From assembly GCA_973895155.1 (NCBI GenBank), contig OZ316895.1, positions 17,422,001-17,486,000 of the forward strand: 64,000 bases of DNA. The letters run 5' to 3'. Below the pieces are notes generated by a model. That model was not told where the DNA came from and searched no databases. It saw only the letters and a list, made by a program, of their open reading frames with translations. Each line of letters begins with the position of its first letter. The first letter of the stretch is position 1. Both the position numbers and the translations under genes were made by a program. Below are positions 11,315-21,300 of this stretch, one piece after another. The DNA is from Marsupella aquatica. Lineage: Eukaryota > Marchantiophyta.

Positions 11315-12809
11315 TGCTAGTCGCTGAACTCGACTACCTTAACACTTACCTCCGGCGTCGTTGACTCTGACGCCGAGCTTCCTTATGGTCCAGGCCCGGA
11401 TAGGCCATCTGGGGAGGACTTAGCATGGGGAGACTTGTGGGCAATGAGACGTGGCACTGGCGAGGCAAGGGGCCAAGCTGGGGACACAAACTAAGGACTT
11501 GGACTAGCCTATGGCTAGTCGGGTCAAGGGGAAATGGGCCGGGCTCAAGGATGGCCGTCCGGACCGTCGGATGGACTTTGAGTTTTGAGGGCTTGGGAGT
11601 GAGCTCCTCTTGGGCCCAAGGCCAATGGAGTTGACGCCATTGGCAACGGACGCTTGGGGCGCAAGTTGTGGCCCGATCCGGGTTGGGCCGATTGGGGGCC
11701 CCGAGCGGCGATCTGACCTGAGAGCCTAGGCATGAGCACTGGGTCGGCCCGGTCACAACGGGCTAAGGCACTTTGCTTGCGAATGCCTATCAAGAAAGTT
11801 ATGGGCGTTGCCAGTTGGTGGCGCGCCCATTATGCGCGATGGGATTCGGGTTGGGGGCCAAATGTTTAGGGACCAAAGCTGGTCCGGGGGTGGCAGGTCT
11901 CCAGAAGCATATATGAGGGGAGTGATGTCTCCCTGGGGGCTAAGGGCAAGCCGAAGTCGTGAGCTGCGGTGGTCGCGACACTAAGGAAAACCGCCAAACG
12001 GAAACGACGATATGTTCCCAACGGGAAGTCCATTGGAGGATTTCCTGGGTTCGTTGGAAAGCTCTTGAGGAGGGCTACGCCCTCTTGAGCTCAGATGAGT
12101 CTGGTGGTGCCGTGGGTTCTTGTGGTTTGCGGGTGTTAGCTCGCCCGCTTGCCAAATCCTGCCGAATAGCAGCCAAGCCGCGTTCAGCCTCCCAAGGGAG
12201 CTTGCGTTGGGGAGGCAAGGCCAAGTAGGTATGGAGGCTGATTCCCAAGGGTGCTCGGTCCCTAGACCATCAGTGGGGCGAACCGGGAGCGGTTGCTAGG
12301 GTCTGGGCCGTTCTGGTCCCGACGTGTTGGGACAACTTGGGACAAGCTTTAGGACAAGCTACGCTATTTGGGCCATGAGCATGTCCTGAGGTCAGGGCGG
12401 TCAGTTGGTGATGGATAGGTACGAGGGGGAACCCGGGCCGCGCCCAAGGAAGGAGTTGTCCTGGACGGACAGTGGGCGTGGGTTCTGGTTCCGGCTTATG
12501 GCATCGGGAGGGCCTGTCGCTGACCTATTTACCAATGTCTGTTGAGCTTGAGTTAGGATGCTAGATTGGGCGAGTTCTAGATCCGGAGGGGTTACTTACC
12601 GAGGCGCTTGGTTGTTTGTGTAGACAGTGAGGACCGTTGAGCAACGGTCGTGTAGGTGAGCAAGTGCGGCTTCGTATGGGAGTGGCCATAGATGGTGCTA
12701 GAGGCACATGGATGCTTGCTCAAAGTATTTTGTGGAGGCGTTCGGGCATCAAGGGCACTTAGGCGCAAGTGCTGGGATTGGTGAGGGCGCTGGGTGGCGA
12801 GGTCCACCA
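11315..12809 (+). repeat. Chromovirus LTR, about 1.5 kb, copy 1
   Basis: It begins with TG just after the polypurine tract and is shared with two other copies: inverted at 17437-17869 plus 23583-23637, and direct at 23638-24845. Copies 1 and 2 stay alignable up to GGTCCACCA and then diverge, so the 3' end is placed near 12809. A TATA-like CATATATG at 11908-11915 also occurs in copy 2 near 23935 and could be the LTR promoter. It is GC-rich and much longer than the copia LTR nearby. The exact 3' end is not proven by a target duplication. Confidence 0.75.
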
Positions 12810-12949
12810 CTTCCTACCAGGTATGGTCAATGGGCAAACTCATCTAAGCTAGATGATATTGACATTGCACCTGATGAAAATGATATGGCTTTGATCTTGG
12901 TTGGAAGAAGGAGAGCCTTCTTCGTACAGTGAGGCTTGTGCTTTAGAGT

Positions 12950-13122
12950 AGAAGCATGAGTGGAATGCAACAATGCAAAGGGAGTTGCAATCTTTGAGTG
13001 ACAACAAGACATGGGAGCTGGTGGAGCTTCCAAGAGGTCAGCAAGTGGTGGACAGCAAGTGGATTTACAAGTTGAAGGACAGTCTTTCAGAAGGTGGAGA
13101 TAAGATCTACAAGTCCCAACTT
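12950..13122 (+). pseudogene. Ty1/copia RT N-terminal fragment
   Basis: A short coding scrap reads ATMQRELQSLSDNKTWELVE followed by DSKWIYKLK. This is the conserved start of copia reverse transcriptase, where the element polyprotein is described as M-Q-x-E-x-x-x-L-x-x-N-x-T-W. The same block occurs in the complete copia element at about 19.8-19.9 kb on the minus strand, with different residues. It lacks the catalytic part and is a dead fragment. Confidence 0.75.
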
Positions 13123-13205
13123 CTTGTTTTTCTCTTGTACCCAACCAAGGAACGCGGCTGCAGTAACTCGATCTGGATCTTCAAATCGAAACTCCTCTTT
13201 CACCC

Positions 13206-14110
13206 TCATTTCAAATGTTTTCCAATCCTCTTTGGCTCCTTCAGGATCTTGGTGATGATGTCTTTCAATTCTGATTCTACCAATGATGCAAATTTGTGAA
13301 TGGCAACCTTCTCACTGATCTTGTGGATGGCTACCTCTGTCCAATACTCTTTCAAGTACCGGATTGCTCTTCTCCCGCCGAACTGCCCAAACTTTGCTAA
13401 CAAAGGTTGTAAGCACTTGGTCATACAACTTGCTTCCTCCTTCTTTTGGTTCTCAGGTGCCTCTCTTTGTGCTTTGGCCTCCATCAAACTCATAAACATC
13501 TCAGTCATCTCTTCCATAGTTCCTCCTACCATTGTGAACAACTTTCCCTTTGCTTCTATTTTCTATCAAGCTTCTTATCTCATAAAATATCCTTTTATCT
13601 TTGACACTAGCCTCAAGTTTCCCTAGTATGGTCGCCAATATGTCTGGGGGAAAATGTGGTTCTTGAGGAAGCACCGGGCCTATGGCTGCTAGTGTCAAGA
13701 GAGAACTTAAGTTAAGATCACGATTACTATTCTAGACTGGGTAGCAGACACCACAAGGAATGGTTCTGTGGATGAAAGCACAATATCATAACCATTTTCT
13801 CCATACCTACGGACTATTGCCTCCTTGGCAGCTACCTTGGGTTGAGTTACAAAATGAATATCTCCCAACAAGAAAGAAACGGGAGGTTCATCAGATGAAG
13901 GTTTGTTGAGATCCATCTCAATACAAGATAAAAATTGTGCAAGCCCAATCTTGCTCAACTACATAAGGATATACAATTGGCTCTATTGAATTTAACACCG
14001 CAGTTGCAAATGCTTCTCCAAAGTGAAAAGTCATATGCTGACGCATTATCTTTTTTTGGAATACATGAATTCTAATAAGGAAAGGATTAGGGAGAGGAAC
14101 AACAGGTACT
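13206..14110 (-). pseudogene. Retroelement gag-like remnant
   Basis: Minus-strand frames 13918-14110, 13707-13958, 13501-13698 and 13206-13541 overlap in order and look like one interrupted protein. The middle holds a charged helical stretch and the last part is basic/acidic helical (LAKFGQFGGRRAIRYLKEYW and a following Lys/Glu-rich end). No zinc knuckle or catalytic domain was found. A retroelement gag is the best guess because of the surroundings. Its upstream end is cut by the junction to bacterial DNA at about 14112. Confidence 0.4.
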
Positions 14111-14113
14111 GGT

Positions 14114-15076
14114 TTGGGCATTACGTTCAGCCGTCAGCGCGAGCAAAAGCGGCAGATCGTTCATCTCAACTCCGTCATGAAGGAGGCGGTGAAGTTCCTT
14201 CGCGCCTCGCTCCCCGCTGGTATCAAGATCAACTTGGAACTTGATAGCGAAGCCCCCGCCGTGCTCGCGGATCCCACCCAGATCTATCAAGTCATCCTCA
14301 ACCTCGCTACCAACTCTTTCCACGCCATGGAAGGACAGAATGGTGCGCTTGCTGTTGCTCTGCAAACCGTCCTCGAGCCCGATGAATCCGCCCTCAAAGT
14401 CTACCCCGGATTGCGCCGCATGAAATACGCTCGCGTGACCGTCGCCGACACCGGGGCCGGGATGGATGCCAAAACTCTGGAGCGCATCTTCGAACCCTTC
14501 TTCACCACCAAACCGGTGGGCAAGGGGACCGGTCTTGGCCTCGCTGTCGTCCACGGCATCGTGCAATCGCATGAAGGCGTCATCACCGTCGAGAGTGAAG
14601 TCGGTGCGGGCACCACCTTCCATATCTATCTACCCGCTCAGGTTGAAACCACTATGACAGTCACCAGTTCTGCCCCCGTTGCTCCCCGTGGTAATGGCCA
14701 GCAAATCCTTGTCGTGGATGATGAGAAAGCCCTCACCAACGTCTTTCAACGGCTCCTAACCCGGCTTGGCTATGCGGTCACCACCAGCAATCATCCGCAG
14801 GAAGCTCTGGCGCTCTTCTGCGCTGAACCTGGCAAATACGACCTCGTCATTACCGACCTCACCATGCCCGATATGAACGGCGTGGAACTTGCCCGCAAGG
14901 TTAGCGAAGCCCATCCCGGCACACCTATCCTGCTTGCGAGCGGCTTCAATGCCGGTCTCGACCTCGAGAAGCTCCGCGAATGGGGTGTCCAAGGTCTCCT
15001 CGAAAAACCCATCTCCATGACCGCGCTTTCTGAGGCTTTAATGCAAGTGCTTGGAAAAAAGACAGTTACTGGTTAA
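14114..15076 (+). CDS. Hybrid sensor histidine kinase/response regulator, 5' truncated, bacterial
   Basis: Two-component signalling protein in which the kinase ATPase domain is followed by a receiver. The readable start (ITFSRQREQKRQ) matches the end of a HisKA dimerisation helix. The H-box with the phospho-His and any sensor domain are missing because the sequence switches to plant DNA just upstream. The HATPase shows N-box NLATNSFHAM, G1 DTGAGMD, F-box FEPFFTTKP and G2 GKGTGLGLAVVHG. The receiver at about residues 195-315 has the acidic pocket VVDDE, phospho-acceptor Asp in ITDLTMPDMNG and Lys in LEKPI. Codon use is GC-rich and intronless, unlike neighbouring plant DNA. The ATG at 14114 is nominal; the real start lies outside the bacterial piece. 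Confidence 0.9.
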   Translation: MGITFSRQREQKRQIVHLNSVMKEAVKFLRASLPAGIKINLELDSEAPAVLADPTQIYQVILNLATNSFHAMEGQNGALAVALQTVLEPDESALKVYPGLRRMKYARVTVADTGAGMDAKTLERIFEPFFTTKPVGKGTGLGLAVVHGIVQSHEGVITVESEVGAGTTFHIYLPAQVETTMTVTSSAPVAPRGNGQQILVVDDEKALTNVFQRLLTRLGYAVTTSNHPQEALALFCAEPGKYDLVITDLTMPDMNGVELARKVSEAHPGTPILLASGFNAGLDLEKLREWGVQGLLEKPISMTALSEALMQVLGKKTVTG

Positions 15077-15110
15077 TTAGCCCCATCGCTTTCCCCGTTG
15101 TGGAATAAAA

Positions 15111-15146
15111 AAAGAGCCTGGCTAAAAACCTAAAGCCAGGCTCTTT
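15111..15146. terminator. Bidirectional intrinsic terminator
   Basis: A perfect 13-bp stem (15111-15123 paired with 15134-15146) encloses a 10-base A-rich loop. It has A/T runs on both sides and sits between two convergent bacterial genes. Confidence 0.85.
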
Positions 15147-15228
15147 CAACCCTAACCCAAATCACTACATATTCTCAGACCGGGTCGGGGCGGATTTGTT
15201 CAAATTATTTTTAGCAGTTTTTTACCCC

Positions 15229-16497
15229 TCATTTTGACGCGATTTTATAGATTTTTCCCGATTGCATCAGCGCATAAACCTCATGCGCCCCGTCCTCCGC
15301 AAAACTGCAGATATTATCCGGCTGGAAGAGTAACGCCCCATGCGCCGTTAACTTTTGCGCGTCATAGTCATACCGCAATCCCCAGAACGTCCCCGAACCA
15401 TAATCCGCGTAGATATAAATCCCGTCGAGGGCAGGGGACTCCTTCCCGCGATACACATAGCCGCCCGTCACCGATACCCCGATCCCATGATCCGGATACA
15501 AAGCCTGCGCCTGCAGGTTTGACCGGTGCGGATATTCGATCACCGGCTCGATATATTTTGCGCCCTCCGGACCCGGCTTGAAAGGATGCGCCGCCTCCCG
15601 CACGCTCCAGCCGTAATTACCGCCCTTCACGATCAAGTCCACTTCCTCCCACAAATCCTGGCCCACATCGCCGCACCACAGTGCACCTGTCTTCGCGTCA
15701 AAACTGTACCGCCACGGATTCCGCAAACCATAAGCATAGATCTCCTTGCGCGCCCCGCGATCACCGCGATCCGGTTCCTTCACGAACGGATTATCCTGCG
15801 GAATCCCGTATTCCAATTCCTTCCGGTTCTTGCCCCCGCCCGTCGTCGCCCGCGAATTCACATCGATCCGGATGATTTTGGCCAGCAACGTGGAAGTGCT
15901 CTGGCCGCTGCCGAACGGATCATCCGCCGCCCCGCCATCACCCAAGCCGAGATAAAGATAGCCATCCGGGCCGAAACACACCTCGCCGCCCTTGTGATTC
16001 CCAAACGGCTGGTTCACCTGCAATAAAATGCGCTCCGACTTCAAATCTGCCTTGTCCGCGTCCGCATCGGATACCTTGAATTCGCTGATCACACTCCGCA
16101 GCGGAAAGTTCAACGGCATCGCATTCTGATTTCCAGGGTTCTTCTGGTTGTAATAAACATAGAACAGATGATTTGTCGCGAATCCCGGGTGGAACGCCAT
16201 GCTCAACAGGCCGCATTCGTTATCCATGAAAGGATGACGATCCTCGATATTGAAAAACTCCTTCGCGTCGCTCCCGTCTGAACCCTTCTTCAGCACCAGG
16301 ATGATCCCCGGCTGATACACGATGAACATCCGGCCCGATCCATCCGGCGCCTCGGACATCCACACCGGGCGCTTTTCCTCCAGCGCCGGATTCCCGGCCA
16401 GCTTGGGAAACACCGGTAGCAATTTGATGGGCGGCAGCTCCTGGGCAAAACCCGTGGCGGCCACGATCAACAGGGCGGCGGACAATATCGATTTCAT
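15229..16497 (-). CDS. Secreted PQQ-dependent glucose/sorbosone dehydrogenase-type beta-propeller protein, bacterial
   Basis: A protein of 422 residues in the soluble aldose/sorbosone dehydrogenase family (GSDH fold), which oxidises sugars outside the cytoplasm with PQQ. The chosen ATG at 16497 gives a signal peptide with a hydrophobic core (SILSAALLIVAATGFA); an in-frame upstream ATG at 16638 would bury it. Family motifs are present: GLLSMAFHPGF, FGPDGYLYLGLGDGG, GLRNPWRYSFD, GDVGQDLWEEVD, GGNYGWSVRE and GGYVYRG. It converges on the histidine kinase with a shared terminator between them. The substrate cannot be told from sequence. Such proteins are frequent in Verrucomicrobiota and Planctomycetota, which fits the repeats behind it, but the taxon is an inference. 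Confidence 0.92.
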   Translation of the reverse strand: MKSILSAALLIVAATGFAQELPPIKLLPVFPKLAGNPALEEKRPVWMSEAPDGSGRMFIVYQPGIILVLKKGSDGSDAKEFFNIEDRHPFMDNECGLLSMAFHPGFATNHLFYVYYNQKNPGNQNAMPLNFPLRSVISEFKVSDADADKADLKSERILLQVNQPFGNHKGGEVCFGPDGYLYLGLGDGGAADDPFGSGQSTSTLLAKIIRIDVNSRATTGGGKNRKELEYGIPQDNPFVKEPDRGDRGARKEIYAYGLRNPWRYSFDAKTGALWCGDVGQDLWEEVDLIVKGGNYGWSVREAAHPFKPGPEGAKYIEPVIEYPHRSNLQAQALYPDHGIGVSVTGGYVYRGKESPALDGIYIYADYGSGTFWGLRYDYDAQKLTAHGALLFQPDNICSFAEDGAHEVYALMQSGKIYKIASK

Positions 16498-16639
16498 GCG
16501 GGGCAAGACGTTAAGCGACCTTCGCTGGTTTCGATAGAAAATATTTATGCGACAAAACGATACCCCAACCCCGGTCTCCGCTATTTCAATTAAAAGGAAT
16601 CTAACCGCGGGATTGATGCTTGGAGCTTCTTTAGTCATT

Positions 16640-17336
16640 CGTCATTCGGATTTCGTCATTCCCCCACGTGGTTGGATTTAGTCGGATTCACTTGGATTCG
16701 CCTCGATCGGAGCGTCTGCCTAAGCGTCTTGAGGCGGGGACGGCTCGTCCCCGCAAGCCAATCCCCCGCCAGTAAGTTGGCCCGAGTCAAAGCCGAAGCC
16801 CCCGACACCAGTTCGACCATCCCATCCGTGTTTAATCTGTGTTTCATCTGTGGCTAAAAATCGATGCTCTGAACTTCCATGGTTATTCGTCATTCGGATT
16901 GAGTCATTTCTCAACGGCTGGATTTAGCCTCATAAGAGCGCGGGCGGCTAATACACCGCCAAGTTGAAACGAGGCTTGATTTGGTTTGATTTACCTTGAT
17001 TTGCCTTAGCTCGCGAGCGCGGACTGTCCCAATCCGCAGCGCGTCTGCCAGCCCCCAAACCGTGCCAAAACCCACGACTGGTGGCGTCTGTCGCGCTGCG
17101 ACAGATTTTGCCGGTGCAACCGGCACCTTGTGGCGTGATTCTCATCGTGATTTTCATATCTGAAATCCTTGAGTGTTAAATGTTGAATGTTCGGCGTTGA
17201 ATGTTCTCCCGCTCCAAGCGGCATTCCCCGTCTTGAAATCCGTATTCATAGTTGTCGCTCGTTTCATGCCTTGATTTGCCTTAACTCCCGAACGCGGACT
17301 GTCCCAATCACGCACCACGTGAGTCTGCAATCGCAG
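16640..17336. repeat. Bacterial intergenic repeat region
   Basis: No gene. It holds short reiterated blocks: GTCATTCGTCATTCGGATT near 16635-16660 and again near 16885, ATTTGCCTTAGCTCG near 17005 with a similar copy near 17275, and GCGGACTGTCCCAATC twice (near 17022 and 17295). It also has ATGTTGAATGTTCGGCGTTG near 17180 and a CATCTGTGGCTAAAA block near 16845. Such decayed dispersed repeats between genes are, from memory, common in Verrucomicrobiota genomes. The region ends at the run of N. Confidence 0.55.
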
Positions 17337-17436
17337 NNNNNNNNNNNNNNNNNNNNNNNNNNNNNNNNNNNNNNNNNNNNNNNNNNNNNNNNNNNNNNNN
17401 NNNNNNNNNNNNNNNNNNNNNNNNNNNNNNNNNNNN
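17337..17436. other. Assembly gap of 100 N
   Basis: Exactly 100 N, the conventional size for a scaffold gap of unknown length. The left side is bacterial, the right side is plant LTR. Any frame drawn through it is meaningless. Confidence 0.99.
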
Positions 17437-17869
17437 TGGCAACGCCCATAACTTTCTTGGTAGGCATTCGCAAGCAAAGTGCCTTAGCCCGTTGTGACCG
17501 GGCCGACCCAGTGCTCATGCCCAGGCCCTCAGGTCTGATCGTCGCTTGGGCCCCCCGACCGGCCAAACCCGAATCGGGCCACAACTTGCGCCCCAAGCGT
17601 CTGTTGCCAATGGCGTCAACTCCATTGGCCTTGGGCCCAAGAGGAGCTCACTCCCAAGCCCTCAGAACTCAAAGTCCATTCAACAGTCCGGACGACCATC
17701 CTTGAGCCCGACCCATTTTCCCTTGATCCGACCAGCCGTAAGCTAGTCCAAGTCCTTAGTTTGTGTCCCCAGCTTGGCCCGTTGCCTCGCCAGTGTCACG
17801 TCTCATTGCTCACAAGTCTCCCCATGCTAAGTCCTCCCCGGATGGCCTATCCGGGCCTGGACCATAAGG
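17437..17869 (-). repeat. Chromovirus LTR, inverted copy 3 (left part, split by copia insertion)
   Basis: Reverse complement of about 11380-11815 in copy 1. It starts at the gap edge with TGGCAACGCCCATAACTTTC and runs to ACCATAAGG, where the copia element is inserted. The rest of the same LTR continues after the copia element at 23583-23637. The last five bases, TAAGG at 17865-17869, are the target duplication. Confidence 0.88.
17865..17869. repeat. Target site duplication TAAGG (left)
   Basis: TAAGG abuts the left copia LTR and is repeated at 23578-23582 right after the right LTR. Five-base duplications are standard for copia elements. Confidence 0.9.
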
Positions 17870-18192
17870 TGTGGGGAGAAATCAGATCAGGAAAAACACT
17901 CCAAACATACACGTGCTCAATAGTTATGTGGTTCGCCTCACGGTTGGCTACGTCCACGGGAAGACCAAGCTTTATTAACGGTTATGTGTCTACTCAAGCA
18001 TCACCATAGCTCTCATCTCTTCAAGCTCTCATCTCTTGCTATATCACTATGTTCTCTCTTGAGAACTCTCTTGTGTGTTCTCACACCACATAGAAGTTGA
18101 AGAGATAAGGACCAACTCTTCAACTAGGGTTTACTCTAACCCTAGTTATCATACTAACCATAGTTCAACCCAAGACTGAGTTAACCTCTACA
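17870..18192 (-). repeat. Copia 3' LTR (323 bp)
   Basis: It starts TGTGGGGAGAAATC and ends CTCTACA on the plus strand, and the same ends occur at 23227-23577. It carries two copies of the 16-base tandem motif AGCTCTCATCTCTTCA where the other LTR carries about four, which explains most of the length difference. Confidence 0.93.
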
Positions 18193-18205
18193 AACTCCCC
18201 CTTGA
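18193..18205 (-). other. Copia polypurine tract
   Basis: Read on the minus strand the sequence next to the 3' LTR is CAAGGGGGAGTT, the expected purine-rich primer site. Confidence 0.75.
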
Positions 18206-18386
18206 CTCACGTCTTGGGAGGGTTCATAACATTGTCTTTTCCTTACAAGTTCCTCCGCGGGAAGTTCAAGATAGTAGGGCCAAAAGACCCTCCCCCTAAT
18301 GCAAGGGTTAACTAGAACTAAGCCGTAGCCGATAAGCCATTGGATGGAGTACTCATATAGAGACATTTTCTTGGTTAACTCTATAT

Positions 18387-21300
18387 TTACAATATTTGTA
18401 AATAATTACAATGCCTTGAAAAAATATTGGAGTCTAATACTTTGGTAAAAGCATCCGCTGGATTAAGCTTTCCATCAATCTTGACAAGCTCAAATTCATC
18501 ATCCGATAATGCTTGTTGGATGAAATGATAGCGAACATCAATGTGCTTTACCCTGCCATCCATCACCTGATTCTTGGCAGTGTAAATTGCACTTTGACTG
18601 TCACAATGAAGATATATATACACACTCCTGTGATAAACCCATCTCCGTGACAAGCTTTTTCAACCAAATGGTCTCTGATGCTGCTTCTGCTACTGCTACA
18701 TACTCGGCATCCATAGTAGACTTTGCAACACAGTTTTGGAGAGTAGACTTCCAACTAATGCATCCACCAGCAAGTGTAAATACATATCCAGTTGTCGATC
18801 TCCTCTTATCCAGATCACCTGCGTAGTCTGCATCCACATAACCTTGAAGCACTTTCATATTGTTTGAACTTGCATCAAACAATAAACCCTTCTTAGTGGA
18901 ACCTCTGATGTAGCGCAAAATCCATTTCACTGTTTCCCAATGAACTTTTCCTGGATTTGCCATGTATCTGCTTACCTTGCTAACGGCATAAGCTATGTTT
19001 GGTCGGGTGCATACCATGAGATACATTAAACTATCCACATCATTTTCATAAGGAACTTTGGACATCAAACTTTTTTCTGTCGTATCCGATGGACAAAATG
19101 CTGTAGAAATATTAAAATGCCTTGCCAAAGGAACACTCACAGCCTTAGCATCTGCCATGTTGAATTTTGAGAGTACCTTCTCTGCATATCTTTTCTGCGT
19201 TAGCCAAAGTTTGGCTAAGTTGTTAACATCCCTGACAATCTCCATGCCTAGGATCCTCTTGGCTGTGCCCAAATCCTTCATCTTAAACTCAGAACTGAGT
19301 TGGGCCTTAAGCTTATCAACTTCGCCCCTATCATGTGCTGCAATGAGCATATCATCCACATAAAGTACAAGGATGACAAGCTTAAAACCTGTGTTGTTCA
19401 TACGCCTTATGTAAACACATGGATCGTACACGCTTCGCACAAATCCAAGCGATTTCAAAAATTCATCAAAATGCTTGTTCCATTGCCTTGGGCTCTGCCT
19501 TAATCCATACAAGGATTTTAGCAACCTGCATACCAAATTTTCCTTGCCTTTTGCACAAAACCCTCTGGTTGCCTCATGTAAATTACCTCATCCAACGATC
19601 CATATAAGAATGCCGTGACAACATCCATTTGATCTAAAACCAGATCAAATAAAACTACAAGAGCACATAGCAAACGTATTGTTGAATACTTTGCTACAGG
19701 TAAAAAAACCTCATTGTAGTCTATACCTTTTTGTTGAGTAAAACCCTTGGCTACCAACCGAGCCTTAAATATCTTCTCAGCATCCTCCGTGGGTCCATCT
19801 TTCTTCCTATACACCCTCTTGTTGTCAATAGCCTGCTTGTCACTAGGTAGACTTGTGAGTTCCCAAGTCTTGTTATCATGAAGTGATTTTATTTCCATGC
19901 GTATCGCCGCCTGCCATTGTTGCTTCTCCATAGAAGCTAGGACCTCTCAAAATGAGGATGGATCTCCATCTTTTGTCACCAATGCATCAATAGATTCTTC
20001 ATCCAAATCCACTTGATCAGAAGGAAACCCCATACCTTTCCCGGGCTTGACGTTTTCGAGTTCCTCTTGGCACTGAAGACTTTGGCTGATCTGATTGTAG
20101 TGTGCTTTGCCTTACAGTGGTGTCAACATATTCGTTATCTGACACATCCTTTCCCCTTATATCCTCTAGAGAAGGAGATTGCTTTTTGTTAGTAGTAGGG
20201 AATTGATGTATCTCCCCCTTATTCAATGATTTTTCTTCATTGAAGGATACATCTTGACTAACAAGTAACTTGCAATCAACTGGATCCCACAACCGATAAC
20301 CTTTAACTTCACGCTGATAACCAAGAAAAATCCATTTATGGGCTCTAGGATCTAGCTTAGTCCTATTGTTGCTAGGAACATGTGCATATGCTTCACAGCC
20401 AAAAACCTTAAACTTTGAATAATTAGCAGGTCGATTGTACCATAGCTCAAAGGGGGTTTTGTAAGTAATTGCCCGACTAGGAGAGAGATTTACTAGATAA
20501 GCAGATATGTTGACAGCTTCTGCCCAAAAGATTTGTGGCAATTTAGAGTGGCTCAATATGCTCCTTGCTCGCTCCAACAATGTGCGGTTGAGTCGCTCAG
20601 CAACACCATTTTGCTTAGGAGTGTACACAATTGTGAGATGGTGAGTAATTCCCTTATTTGCACAATACGTGTTGAACTCGCCAGAGGTGTATTCACCACC
20701 ATTATCTGATCGTAGATATCTCACATTCTTTGCAGTCTGTGTCTCAACTTGAGCTACCCATTGTTTGAAGATGGAAAGCACTTCAAACTTATGGGCAATG
20801 AAATAAATCCAAACAAACCTTGAGTAATCATCGATAAACGATACATAGTATTGTTTGCCTGAATGTGAGGAAACCGGAGTAGGACCCCACACATCGGAAT
20901 GAATATATTCAAGTACAACTTTAGAATGATGAATGACAGTTGGAAATGGAGTTCTTGTTTTCTTGCCGACAATGCAATGATCACAAAAACTCAACTTGCA
21001 TGCTTGCAATCCTGGTAGGAGATGTCGCTTGTGTAGGATTTCCAAACTTTTTTCACTCATGTGACCAAGCCGAGCATGCCATAAATTGATTTTCTCCTCC
21101 TGAGATGTGACCAAATTGACTTCGGCAAGAAGTGTGGTGCCTTCCAAGACATAGATATTTCTTTTCCTCTTGCCAATAAGAACTTCAGTTGATCCATGCG
21201 TGACTGTTAACACCCCATCAGTTGCACTCCATTGATAACCCTTTGCATCCAAGTAGCCAAGAGAAATCAAATTCTTATACATTTCTGGAATGTGTCTGAC

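Noticed and set aside
14087-14623. Minus-strand open frame of 178 codons opposite the histidine kinase
   Set aside because: It is the GC-rich shadow of a clear histidine kinase on the plus strand and has no domain of its own.
14114-16497. Functional horizontal gene transfer from bacteria to plant
   Set aside because: The kinase is truncated at the junction, the other side is a scaffold gap, and bacterial terminator and repeats are retained. Contamination or a chimeric contig explains this more simply.
17154-17705. Open frames running through the N gap on both strands
   Set aside because: They join unrelated sequence across 100 N and have no meaning as genes.
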